Below are positions 34,129-41,637 of a stretch of 64,000 nt of DNA, piece after piece. Source of the DNA: Halobacteriales archaeon QS_6_71_20 (GTDB lineage: Archaea > Halobacteriota > Halobacteria > Halobacteriales > Haloferacaceae). Where the stretch lies: positions 99,513 through 163,512 of the forward strand of contig PXRU01000017.1 in assembly GCA_003020945.1 (NCBI GenBank), written 5' to 3'. Numbering within the stretch: the stretch's first letter is position 1; the number at the start of each line of letters is the position of its first letter. A model generated the notes under the pieces. The model did no database searches. It had not been told where the DNA came from and saw only the letters and a program-made list of their open reading frames with translations. Both the position numbers and the translations under genes were made by a program.

Positions 34129-35061
34129 TCAGAACCGCCCGGGGCCGCCGCCGAGCCCCCCGCCGCCGCTGCCGATCTGGTTCGGGACGCTCCGGCGGCC
34201 GTCGGCGACCGTTGCGTAGAGGACGCCGAGCACCAGCCCCGACAGGTGGGCGGCGTGGGCGATGCCGCCCGCGCCGCCGAGGATGCTTCCGCTGGAGACG
34301 ACGCCGAACAGCGAGAAGCCGGCGTACAGGAGGGTGATCGTCCGGATCTTCAGCGGGATCGGCGGGATGAGCAGCATCACCTTCAGGTTCGGGTTCACAA
34401 CCGAGAGGAAGCCCATGACGGCCATGATCGCGCCCGATGCGCCGAGGACGCCGCCCGACGGCGGCGCGCCCAGCAGCATCCCCACGCCGATCTGCGAGAC
34501 GCCCGCGACCGCGCCGGTGACGAGGAACATCGCGGTGAAGCGCTTCGAGCCGAGATAGCGCTCGACCAGCGGCCCGAAGAAGTACAGCGCGATGGAGTTG
34601 CCCGCGATGTGGAAGAACCCGTTCGGGGAATGAGAGAACACCGAGGTGATCACGGTCCAGACGAGCCCCTGCCGGAGGGCGCGCTCGCTAAGGACGAAGA
34701 TGTCCGAGAACGCGCCGCCGCCGAGCGTGAAAAGCACCGCGAACTCGGCGGCGAACGTGATCCAGATCAGCCCGAGGAACACGTACGTCATGTTGCCCCG
34801 GAACGCCCCCGCGAGACCGCCCGTGCTCGTCTCCCGCTCGATCCGCGACTTCACCCGGGCGCCGACGCCGCCGGAGTCCGTCCCGCCCTCGACGGAGTCG
34901 TCGAAGCCGGAGTCGAAGACGCCGCCGGGATCGTCCCACTCGTCCAGTCCGGGACACTCGTGGTTCTCCGGGAGGCGGTGTTCCGCGCAGAACGACTGCC
35001 CGCATCGGCGACACTGATACGGGAGGTTCTCGTACTCGCCGCACTCCGAGCACTTCGCCAT
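34129..35061 (-). CDS. Rhomboid-family intramembrane protease with N-terminal AN1-type zinc finger
   Basis: The ATG at 35061 is about 26 nt after a TATA-like element. The first 40 residues carry paired cysteines and histidines (KCSECGEY, CRRCGQSFCAEHRLPENHECPG), an AN1-like zinc finger. A linker and six helices follow, with the rhomboid catalytic Ser in VLGASGAIMAVMG and the His in GIAHAAHLSGLVLG, and HIAGNSIALYFFGPLVE in the second helix. It should cleave membrane proteins within the bilayer; the finger may bind cytoplasmic partners. 310 residues. It leads the operon with endonuclease V. Confidence 0.92.
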   Translation of the reverse strand: MAKCSECGEYENLPYQCRRCGQSFCAEHRLPENHECPGLDEWDDPGGVFDSGFDDSVEGGTDSGGVGARVKSRIERETSTGGLAGAFRGNMTYVFLGLIWITFAAEFAVLFTLGGGAFSDIFVLSERALRQGLVWTVITSVFSHSPNGFFHIAGNSIALYFFGPLVERYLGSKRFTAMFLVTGAVAGVSQIGVGMLLGAPPSGGVLGASGAIMAVMGFLSVVNPNLKVMLLIPPIPLKIRTITLLYAGFSLFGVVSSGSILGGAGGIAHAAHLSGLVLGVLYATVADGRRSVPNQIGSGGGGLGGGPGRF

Positions 35062-35082
35062 TGCCCCTCCTTGCCGGGGGCG

Positions 35083-35090
35083 CGTTAAAG
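35083..35090 (-). promoter_or_regulatory. TATA-like element of rhomboid-nfi operon
   Basis: CTTTAACG on the minus strand about 26 nt before the ATG at 35061. Confidence 0.45.
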
Positions 35091-35169
35091 ACCTGCCCCT
35101 CGCGAGTGCGCGGGCGCGCGGGCCAAGAAACAAACGGCGTACGGTGGATCGCCGCCGACCGTCGCCCGC

Positions 35170-35307
35170 TCAGGCGTCGGCGTCGACCGTGCGCTCGTCG
35201 GGGTCGTCCGCGCGTTCGTCGGTGTCGGCCCCTTCCTCGGCCCGCCCGAGGTTGGTGGGGACGACGGTCGGGTGGGCGATGCCGACGGCGGGGTGTTTCG
35301 CTGCCAT
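35170..35307 (-). CDS. 45-residue acidic protein with strong Shine-Dalgarno
   Basis: ATG at 35307, product starts MAAKHPAVGIAHPTVVPTNL and ends in an Asp/Glu-rich tail. AAGGAGGAGG lies a few bases before the ATG (35311-35321), an unusually strong ribosome-binding site for a haloarchaeon, and GCGTTATGCAC at about 35350 could be its TATA. The ordered N-terminal half and the ribosome site argue for a real gene. No family recognised; no cysteine or membrane segment. Confidence 0.6.
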   Translation of the reverse strand: MAAKHPAVGIAHPTVVPTNLGRAEEGADTDERADDPDERTVDADA

Positions 35308-35431
35308 CTCGCCTCCTCCTTACCGCCGAACCCTCAAAAGATTACTCATGTGCATAACGCATCCGGCGTCACGGGGAGATGCCCACGGCTAATCGGCGTG
35401 CGGTCGAGACGGGGCCGAGAGCGAGGGCCGG

Positions 35432-35965
35432 TCAGGCGAACTGCTCGTCGTACAGCTCCCGGGCGTGTTCGATGGCGTCCAGCGCGGCCCGTCTGTCCTC
35501 CCATCCGAGGGTTTCGACCTCCTTCCCCTCCTCCAGGTTCTTGTACGTCTCGAAGAACTCGTCTATCTCGTCGAGTTGCTGTTGCGGGATGTCCTCTAGG
35601 TCCTCGATGTGGTCGAAGCGGGGGTCCTCGCTCGGGACGGCGATCACCTTGTCGTCCTGTTCGCCGTCGTCGTCCATCCGCATCAGCGCGACCGGGCGGG
35701 CCTCGATGACGCAGCCGGGGAACGTCGCGTCCTCGACGAGCACGAGCACGTCGAAAGGGTCCTCGTCGTCGTAGTACGACCGCGGGATGAAGCCGTAGTC
35801 GGAGGGGTAGTGGACGTTCGAGTGGAGCACCCGGTCCAGCATCACGCCGGGGATGTCCTTGTCGTACTCGTACTTGTTCCGCTCGCCTTTCAGACACTCG
35901 ATGACGGCGTAGATCTCCTCGGGGGCGTTCGGCCCCGTCTCGAGGTCTTCCCAGAGGTTCGTCAT
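35432..35965 (-). CDS. ppa: Inorganic pyrophosphatase (family I)
   Basis: The 177-residue enzyme has the family I signatures IECLKGERNKYEYDKD, LHSNVHYPSDYGFIPRSYYDDEDPFDVLVL (with the D-x-D-P-x-D metal site), and KVIAVPSEDPRF. It hydrolyses pyrophosphate from biosynthesis. The ATG at 35965 matches the family start (TNLWEDLETGP) and excludes an Arg-rich upstream extension. A palindrome AAAGGCCTTT at 35993-36002 sits at promoter distance. Confidence 0.96.
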   Translation of the reverse strand: MTNLWEDLETGPNAPEEIYAVIECLKGERNKYEYDKDIPGVMLDRVLHSNVHYPSDYGFIPRSYYDDEDPFDVLVLVEDATFPGCVIEARPVALMRMDDDGEQDDKVIAVPSEDPRFDHIEDLEDIPQQQLDEIDEFFETYKNLEEGKEVETLGWEDRRAALDAIEHARELYDEQFA

Positions 35966-36200
35966 GCGCACCAGGCTTCCGCCAACGCCAGCAAAGGCCT
36001 TTCGGCACGTGCCGACGGGCGATCGCACGTTCGGGTCCGTCACCGGCCGTACGCCTTTGAGTCGTCGCCATACGTCCCGGATCGTCGCCGACCGGACGCC
36101 TCGGATCGTCGCTGCTCGCACGGAGCCGACGAACCGCTCGTGGGGGGCCTCCGGGCGTCGGACGCCGAATAGTCTCGGGTGAGGGCTTATGCCGACGAGG

Positions 36201-36223
36201 GTCGTTAAGGCGTGTGTAACGAC
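36201..36223. promoter_or_regulatory. Perfect 7-bp inverted repeat, possible operator
   Basis: GTCGTTA, nine bases, TAACGAC; arm centres are 16 bp apart, fitting a dimeric HTH protein. It lies about 130 nt before the PadR-type start. Confidence 0.4.
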
Positions 36224-36315
36224 CGACGTGCGGCCGGGGGGAGACGGAACGAGGATCGCTCGGATAGCGGCTTCTCAGGGCTTTTGCTTTGCGATCTGGT
36301 CGTTCCAGGTGGCAA

Positions 36316-36326
36316 CAATTATATGC
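36316..36326 (+). promoter_or_regulatory. TATA box of the PadR-type regulator
   Basis: CAATTATATGC about 27-30 nt before the ATG at 36352. Confidence 0.55.
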
Positions 36327-36351
36327 TCCCGTGACCTCTCACCGAGTGACC

Positions 36352-36717
36352 ATGTCAGAGGCACAGGCGGAGACGGAAGTGGTCGGTATCGCGCGGGATC
36401 TCACCGCGTTCCAGCAGAACATCCTCGCCATCCTCTCGGAGGAGGCGATGTACGGGCTCGCGATCAAACGCGAGCTCGAGAGCTACTACGACGCCGAGGT
36501 GAACCACGGCCGGCTCTACCCCAACCTCGACGACCTCGTCGAGCTGGGGCTGGTCGAGAAGAGCGAACTCGACAAGCGCACGAACCAGTACGAGCTCACC
36601 GAGACGGGCCGCAAGGCCGTGCTCGACCGGCTGGACTGGGTCGTCGGTCGCTACGTCACCGACGACGGGCGCGCGGACGACGTTCGCGGCCTCGTCGACG
36701 ACGCGCTCGACGCGTAA
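36352..36717 (+). CDS. PadR-family transcriptional regulator
   Basis: The 121-residue protein is a winged helix: LTAFQQNILAILSEEAMYGLAIKRELES, then NHGRLYPNLDDLVELGLVEKSELDKRTNQYELTETGRKAV. These match PadR (short form without the long C-terminal dimer domain) and are conserved in haloarchaea. The C-terminal 30 residues are acidic. The TATA box decides the ATG at 36352 over an upstream frame extension. Target genes are unknown; it is next to ppa and rnhA. Confidence 0.88.
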   Translation: MSEAQAETEVVGIARDLTAFQQNILAILSEEAMYGLAIKRELESYYDAEVNHGRLYPNLDDLVELGLVEKSELDKRTNQYELTETGRKAVLDRLDWVVGRYVTDDGRADDVRGLVDDALDA

Positions 36718-36752
36718 GCCGACGGACGCGGTGCGTCACCCCGCGGGCGGGC

Positions 36753-37388
36753 TCACAGGGGAGTCCGTTCGTCCGCGGCCTCGAACACGTACCGTACCGA
36801 CGCCCGCACGGCGTCGCGCTGTTTCTCCGAGGGCCAGGCGTTGCGCGGGAAGTAGTCGTCGAGGAACTCCCGGACCTCGTCGGCGCCGGCCGAGTCCATC
36901 GGCCGCGCGTAGTGGTTCCCCATGAAGTCCGCGAACGCGCGCGCGTTCGCGCCGTGCGGCTCCCCGTGTTCCGCGGCGACGGCCTCGACCAGCGCCGCGT
37001 TGTGCGTCTCGATCTCCTCCCAGTCGTCCGGGTCGCCCGCCCCCGACAGCGACACCTCTACCGCCTGGTCGGTGTCCTCGATCCGATCGATTCGAACGGT
37101 GCCGTCCTCCAGCCACTCCTCGGGGTGGAGCACGAGCGTGTCGTCCTCCTCGCGGACGCGGGCCGTGAAGCCGTGGTCCGCCAGCGTCTCCGCGCGGTCG
37201 GCGCGGTAGGCGTCGGCTTCCGCGGGGTCGACCGCCTCGCGGGCGAGCCGCGTGAGTCGCTCGGCGGCGTCGACGGTCGGCTCCGGGAGCCCCCCGTCCC
37301 GGTTGTCGGCGTCCGTCGAGGGGGCGGCCGGCGCCCCGTGTTCCGTCTCGCGGTCCTCGTCGCCCGGCGTGTGATCTGTGTGCTCCAT
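36753..37388 (-). CDS. rnhA-operon protein (DUF7108-like)
   Basis: The 211-residue soluble acidic protein contains DAAERLTRLAREAVDPAEADAYRADRAETLADHGFTARVREEDDTLVLHPEEW-type segments and a C-terminal FADFMGNHYARPMDSAGADEVREFL helix. I recognise it as the haloarchaeal protein annotated as rnhA operon protein. It starts 2 nt after the rnhA stop, so the two are one transcript. Function unknown; a role with RNase HI is suggested only by linkage. Confidence 0.78.
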   Translation of the reverse strand: MEHTDHTPGDEDRETEHGAPAAPSTDADNRDGGLPEPTVDAAERLTRLAREAVDPAEADAYRADRAETLADHGFTARVREEDDTLVLHPEEWLEDGTVRIDRIEDTDQAVEVSLSGAGDPDDWEEIETHNAALVEAVAAEHGEPHGANARAFADFMGNHYARPMDSAGADEVREFLDDYFPRNAWPSEKQRDAVRASVRYVFEAADERTPL

Positions 37389-37390
37389 CG

Positions 37391-37981
37391 TCAGGCTTCG
37401 AACGCCTCGTTGGCCAGTTCGTCGGCGCGTTCGTTTATCTCCCTCGGGACGTGGTCGAGGTCCCAGCGGTCGAACCGCTCCAGCAGCTCCCGCGCCCGCA
37501 CCCGCCGCTCGCGGAGACCGGGGTCGTTGACGTCCCATTCCCCGCGCACCTGCTTCACCACCAGCTGGGAGTCGCCGCGGACGTCGGCCTCCGCGAGACC
37601 GTAGTCGACCGCGGCCTCCAGTGCGCGCACGAGCGCGGCGTACTCCGCCCTGTTGTTCGTGGTGTCGGGGATGCGCTCGCTCCCCTCGGCGACGATCCCG
37701 TCGCCGGTGACGATCGCCCATCCGACCGCCGCCGGGCCGGGGTTGCCGCGGGAGGCGCCGTCGAAGTAGACGTGGCCGCGTCCCTCGCCGTCGCGGACGA
37801 GCGCGGCGAGCCGCTCCGGCTCCGCCCCTTGGACGACGACCTTCCCGTCGTAGGCGACGGCGACGGCGCCGTCGCGCTCGGCCCGCCAGCGCTCGTGGTC
37901 GGTGTTGCCCGCGACCGTCTCGACGCCCGCCGCCTCGACCCGCTCGCGGGCCGCCTCGGGGTCGCAGTCGATGACCGGCAT
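37391..37981 (-). CDS. rnhA: Ribonuclease HI
   Basis: The 196-residue protein has an N-terminal 65-residue domain (PVIDCDPEAARERVEAAGV, VAYDGKVVVQG) and a C-terminal RNase H fold with catalytic residues in GHVYFDGASRGNPGPAA (Asp), NNRAEYAALVRALEAA (Glu), RGDSQLVVKQV (Asp) and HVPREINERADELAN (His/Asp). It degrades RNA in RNA-DNA hybrids. I start at the ATG at 37981 rather than 38020, because the TATA-like element at 38030 would start transcription downstream of 38020. Confidence 0.93.
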   Translation of the reverse strand: MPVIDCDPEAARERVEAAGVETVAGNTDHERWRAERDGAVAVAYDGKVVVQGAEPERLAALVRDGEGRGHVYFDGASRGNPGPAAVGWAIVTGDGIVAEGSERIPDTTNNRAEYAALVRALEAAVDYGLAEADVRGDSQLVVKQVRGEWDVNDPGLRERRVRARELLERFDRWDLDHVPREINERADELANEAFEA

Positions 37982-38029
37982 GTCGATCGCTGGCCGCCCG
38001 TCCGGCGAAAGGGTTGTCATCCGGACGAA

Positions 38030-38039
38030 CGTTTAAGCC
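38030..38039. promoter_or_regulatory. Shared, nearly symmetric TATA element for rnhA and tfb
   Basis: CGTTTAAGCC reads GGCTTAAACG on the other strand; it is about 28 nt before the tfb ATG region on the plus strand and about 50 nt before rnhA on the minus strand, with no other AT-rich element in the gap. Confidence 0.45.
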
Positions 38040-38066
38040 TCTCGCGAAGTGGAAGATAACGAGACG

Positions 38067-39065
38067 ATGACTGGCCCCACCCGTCAGCGGGACGAGCGCG
38101 AGCGACGGCAGTGGACCGGACGAGCCGAGACGGCCGAGGCGGCCGAGTCGGCGGAGGAAACCGACGACGAGGAGGTGGATCTCGACGACCTCGACGAGGA
38201 GGACCTCGTCCGCACCGCGGACGGCGAACTGATGCACGAGCCGACGGGGCTCATCGTGGAGGAGGACAACGTCGACCGGGGGCCGGAGTGGCGGGCGTTC
38301 AACCACTCCGAGCGGCAGTCGAAGTCCCGTGTGGGCGCCCCGGTGACGGAGACGATGCACGACAAGGGGCTGACCACCACCATCGACTGGAAGGACAAGG
38401 ACGCCTACGGTCGGTCGATCAGCTCCGAGAAGCGGTCACAGATGCACCGGCTACGGAAGTGGCAGGAGCGCATCCGGACGAAGGACGCCGGCGAGCGGAA
38501 TCTCCAGTTCGCGCTCTCGGAGACCGACCGCATGGCCTCCGCGCTGGGCGTCCCCCGCTCGGTTCGGGAGGTCGCCTCCGTCATCTACCGGCGCGCCCTC
38601 GACGAGGACCTCATCCGGGGGCGCTCCATCGAGGGCGTCGCCACCGCGACGCTGTACGCCGCCTGCCGGAAGGAGGGGATCCCCCGCTCGCTCGAGGAGA
38701 TCTCGGAGGTCTCGCGGGTGGAGCGCAAGGAGATCGGCCGAACCTACCGCTACGTCTCCCAGGAGCTCGGCCTGGAGATGAAGCCCGTCGACCCGAAGAA
38801 GTACGTCCCACGATTCAGCTCCGAGCTGGAGCTCAGCGAGGAGGTGAAGTCGAAGGCCAACGAGATCATCGAGACGACCGCCGAGCAGGGCCTGCTGTCG
38901 GGGAAGTCGCCGACGGGCTTTGCGGCCGCCGCAATCTACGCCGCCTCCCTGCTGTGTAACGAGAAGAAAACCCAGCGCGAGGTCGCCGACGTCGCCCAGG
39001 TCACCGAGGTCACCATCCGCAACCGATATCAGGAGCAGATCGAGGCGATGGGCATCCACGGCTGA
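38067..39065 (+). CDS. tfb: Transcription initiation factor TFB lacking zinc-ribbon cysteines
   Basis: The 332-residue protein has an intact B-finger/linker ([23 protein letters not shown]) and two cyclin repeats (about residues 135-215 and 230-325; [49 protein letters not shown] end). TFB recruits RNA polymerase to TBP-bound promoters. The zinc ribbon should have C-x2-C and a second C-x2-C pair before the finger, but here the segment reads [26 protein letters not shown] with no cysteine at all. An acidic tract takes the first pair's place. Haloarchaea keep many TFB paralogues; this is probably a specialised one. Confidence 0.93.
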   Translation: MTGPTRQRDERERRQWTGRAETAEAAESAEETDDEEVDLDDLDEEDLVRTADGELMHEPTGLIVEEDNVDRGPEWRAFNHSERQSKSRVGAPVTETMHDKGLTTTIDWKDKDAYGRSISSEKRSQMHRLRKWQERIRTKDAGERNLQFALSETDRMASALGVPRSVREVASVIYRRALDEDLIRGRSIEGVATATLYAACRKEGIPRSLEEISEVSRVERKEIGRTYRYVSQELGLEMKPVDPKKYVPRFSSELELSEEVKSKANEIIETTAEQGLLSGKSPTGFAAAAIYAASLLCNEKKTQREVADVAQVTEVTIRNRYQEQIEAMGIHG

Positions 39066-39369
39066 GGGCGACGAACGCTCGCTCGGCCCTCCGGCGAGCT
39101 CTCTCGGCCGGTCCGACTCCCGATGCGTGGCCGAAGGTTTATGATCGAAGCCGGAACCACGCCGACCGTGACCTGACTGCCGTCGCGCGACGGTCGAGCG
39201 GGTGCGCGGTCGCCCGTCGCGCGTGCGACCCCGGCCGCGGACGCTCTCAACCGAGGGTCGAACCGAGGCCGAGTTCGACCGCCTGACAGCCCCCGAACCG
39301 TCTCCCCCCGGCTCGACGCGGAGCCGCGGCGAACGTTCTTGTCCGCGGAGCGACTAGGCCGATCCGATC
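39066..39369. other. 304-nt intergenic region with an orphan promoter and hairpins
   Basis: No ORF with family support. A TATA-like GGTTTATGATC (39137-39147) points rightwards into a GC-rich stretch with CCGTCGCGCGACGG (39180-39193, perfect palindrome) and GGTCGC/GCGACC arms (39207-39229). A small RNA is possible; see findings. Confidence 0.4.
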
Positions 39370-40644
39370 GTGAAGCTGGACAACTACGTCGAGTTCGAGG
39401 AGAACGAGCGCGCCGAACGCCGCCGGCTCGCCCAAGAGAAGTCCTACGAGCTGATAGACCACCTCGAGTCGTTCCAGCACCGCTTCGACGAGGCGACCGA
39501 CGGCGACTCCGTGTTCGGCTCCGTCTCCCCCTCGATCTTCGTCGGCTCCGCGAACTACCCGAGCCTGTCGACGGGGCTGCTGTCGCCCGTCGGCCACGAG
39601 CGCGACGCCGAGACGTTCGAGACCAGCGGCGCGTGGTACGAGGAGGGCGTCTCCATCTCCGACGTGTTCGAGCGGCGCACCTCGCTGTTGAACTCCACGC
39701 GGGGCGTCGACGCGCGCGACGCACGCGACGTCGACGACGCGTGGGACGGCTTCCTGGGCGTCCAGCGGGAGGTCGCCATCGCGGACCGCCCCGTCGACGT
39801 CGAGGTGTTCCTCGACGACGGTCCCGACATCGACTTCGACGTGGGCGCCGACGACGTGGCGACGCCGACCGGCCCCCGGGCGAGGGCGGCCGGCGCCGAT
39901 CTCACGGAGAACCCCCACGTGCCGCGGCCGGTGAAGAAGACCCTGGAGGACGACGACTGGCGCGCCGAGGGGGCGATGAACTACCTCTACCGCCGCGGCT
40001 TCGACGTGTACGACATCAACACGGTGCTGTCGGCGGGCGCGCTGGGCCGCGGCGAGAACCGCCGACTCGTGCCGACGCGGTGGTCGATCACCGCCGTCGA
40101 CGACACGATCGGGAAGTACCTCCGCGGCACCGTCCGCGACCGCCGGAGCGTCGACACCGTGCAGGTATGGCGCAACGGGTACCTCGGCAACGACTTCTGG
40201 ATCGTCTTGGCGCCGGGCGACTGGGAGTTCGAACTCGTCGAGGTGAAGTCGCCGGGGAGCATCTGGCATCCGGACCCCGAGGGCGAGACGTACCTCTCGG
40301 CGGCCCACGAGAACCGGGAGGGCCGGACGAGATACGTCGACGAGACCGCCGGAGCGTACTACGCCGCCCGCTTCGGCGCGCTCGAACACCTCTCCGAGCG
40401 CGGCCGCCAGGCGAAGGTGCTGGTCGTCCGGCACGTCTCCGACGACTACTGGGGCCCCGTCGGCGTCTGGCAGGTGCGCGAGAGCGTCCGCAACGCCTTC
40501 GAGGGGGAACACGGCGAGGCCGAGACGTTCGAGGACGCCGTCCGCGGCGTGGCCGAACAGCTCCCGGTGTCGCTCTCGCGGCTCCGCAAGAAGTCCACGA
40601 TGGTCGCCGGCCTCCAGTCGAGCCTCGCGGACTTCGCGGTATAG
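39370..40644 (+). CDS. nreA: DNA repair protein NreA
   Basis: The GTG-started 424-residue protein opens KLDNYVEFEENERAERRRLAQEKSYEL, then VSPSIFVGSANYPSLSTGLLSPVGHE, ERRTSLLNSTRGV and DGFLGVQREVAIADRPVDVEV, the Nre family of archaeal repair proteins. The extreme C-terminus QSSLADFAV is a plausible PCNA-interacting box (Q-x2-L-x2-F), as reported for the family. Haloarchaeal NreA acts with other repair factors after DNA damage. The shorter N-terminal zinc finger of NreB is absent. Confidence 0.88.
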   Translation: MKLDNYVEFEENERAERRRLAQEKSYELIDHLESFQHRFDEATDGDSVFGSVSPSIFVGSANYPSLSTGLLSPVGHERDAETFETSGAWYEEGVSISDVFERRTSLLNSTRGVDARDARDVDDAWDGFLGVQREVAIADRPVDVEVFLDDGPDIDFDVGADDVATPTGPRARAAGADLTENPHVPRPVKKTLEDDDWRAEGAMNYLYRRGFDVYDINTVLSAGALGRGENRRLVPTRWSITAVDDTIGKYLRGTVRDRRSVDTVQVWRNGYLGNDFWIVLAPGDWEFELVEVKSPGSIWHPDPEGETYLSAAHENREGRTRYVDETAGAYYAARFGALEHLSERGRQAKVLVVRHVSDDYWGPVGVWQVRESVRNAFEGEHGEAETFEDAVRGVAEQLPVSLSRLRKKSTMVAGLQSSLADFAV

Positions 40645-40674
40645 CCGCCACGACGCCGCCCGCTCACGGCCGAG

Positions 40675-41124
40675 TCACGTCGAGTCGAGGGCGGCGTACG
40701 CGGCGTCGACCATCTCGCCCGTCTCCGCGACGATCGCGTCCATCTCCTCCCGCTCGGCGTCGAGCCCGAGCAGCCGGGCGATCCGCATGATCGAGACGTG
40801 GTAAACCGTCTGGACGCCGGGCTCTTCCTGCCAGACGACGACGTTACACGGGAACAGCGCGCCGATCCGGCCGTCGGTGGCGTCGAGCGCGCGGTCCGCC
40901 ATCGCCGGGTTGCACGCCCCGAGCACGTAGTAGGGGTCGCGGTCGGCGTCGACCTTCTCGTTGAGCAGCTCCGAGGGTGAGAACTCCACCGGGATCCCGA
41001 AGCCGTGGTCGGTGAACACCTCCCGGACGTGTTCGACCGCCGTCTCGTGGTCCATCTCCAGCGTCGCGCGCTGCTCGCCGACGTCGCCGCTTCGGACCGC
41101 ACCCGGGTCGATCGGTAGGCTCAT
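40675..41124 (-). CDS. DUF302 domain protein
   Basis: The 149-residue protein has the DUF302 core ATLEMDHETAVEHVREVFTDHGFGI, EFSPSELLNEKVDADRDPYYVLGACNPAMADRAL and IGALFPCNVVVWQ. The family is found in soluble and membrane proteins of unknown function; some members bind small hydrophobic or haem-like ligands. There is no signal peptide. It is convergent with nreA and not clearly operonic. Confidence 0.9.
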   Translation of the reverse strand: MSLPIDPGAVRSGDVGEQRATLEMDHETAVEHVREVFTDHGFGIPVEFSPSELLNEKVDADRDPYYVLGACNPAMADRALDATDGRIGALFPCNVVVWQEEPGVQTVYHVSIMRIARLLGLDAEREEMDAIVAETGEMVDAAYAALDST

Positions 41125-41220
41125 GCCTCCGCGTTCGGTGGGTATCGGGGAAAAGATGGCGCCGGTGTGCGGGACGCGTCGGCTCGCCGTCGGCCCCGTC
41201 CGCGACCCTCGGACCGCCGC

Positions 41221-41514
41221 CTACTCCGCGGTCCGCACGGGGCCGCGCCCGATCACGTCCTCGACGGCCTCGACGAACGTCTGTCGCCGGTCGAAGTAGG
41301 TGGTGTCGACCGCCTCCAGCACGTCCGCGAGCTCGCGCGGGCCGTCGGGCGTCCGGATCGTCGCGTCGCCCTCTCTGTCGATCACCCGGGACCGCTCCTG
41401 TGGCCAGGTGAGTCGCGAGGCGACGCGCGCCAGCGGCGCGCCCTCGACCGCGGGACCGTCGCCGAGCTCGACGGCGGGCTCGGTCTCCTCCTCGGAATCG
41501 TCGTCGTCGGCCAT
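41221..41514 (-). CDS. DUF5789-family haloarchaeal protein
   Basis: The 97-residue protein has an acidic start, then VELGDGPAVEGAPLARVASRLTWPQERSRVI and TPDGPRELADVLEAVDTTYFDRRQTFVEAVEDVIG. I recognise this as DUF5789; function unknown. The ATG at 41514 is about 28 nt after a minus-strand GGATTACCC, favouring it over the in-frame ATG at 41589. It is divergent from the membrane protein at 41638. Confidence 0.8.
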   Translation of the reverse strand: MADDDDSEEETEPAVELGDGPAVEGAPLARVASRLTWPQERSRVIDREGDATIRTPDGPRELADVLEAVDTTYFDRRQTFVEAVEDVIGRGPVRTAE

Positions 41515-41607
41515 GCGCGCGGCTTCGCTCACGTCGGGGGTAATCCTTTCGGAGCCGTCGCCGCCGGCGACTGTGTACACCCCCGTCATGCCGGCGTCTG
41601 ACGCACC

Positions 41608-41617
41608 GTTTTAACTG
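41608..41617 (+). promoter_or_regulatory. TATA-like element of the DUF7139 gene
   Basis: GTTTTAACTG about 27 nt before the ATG at 41638. Confidence 0.5.
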
Positions 41618-41637
41618 ATGGTGCCATAACACCGTGT

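Larger units (their letters stand above)
35966..36351. other. 386-nt intergenic region between ppa and the PadR-type gene
   Basis: No convincing gene. It holds the palindrome AAAGGCCTTT (35993-36002) upstream of ppa, a perfect inverted repeat GTCGTTA-N9-TAACGAC (36201-36223), TATA-like GGCTTATGC (36184) and TTAAGG (36205), and the PadR promoter at 36316. Confidence 0.5.

Noticed and set aside
39130..39260. RNase P RNA or SRP RNA
   Set aside because: None of the conserved sequence blocks of these RNAs is visible.
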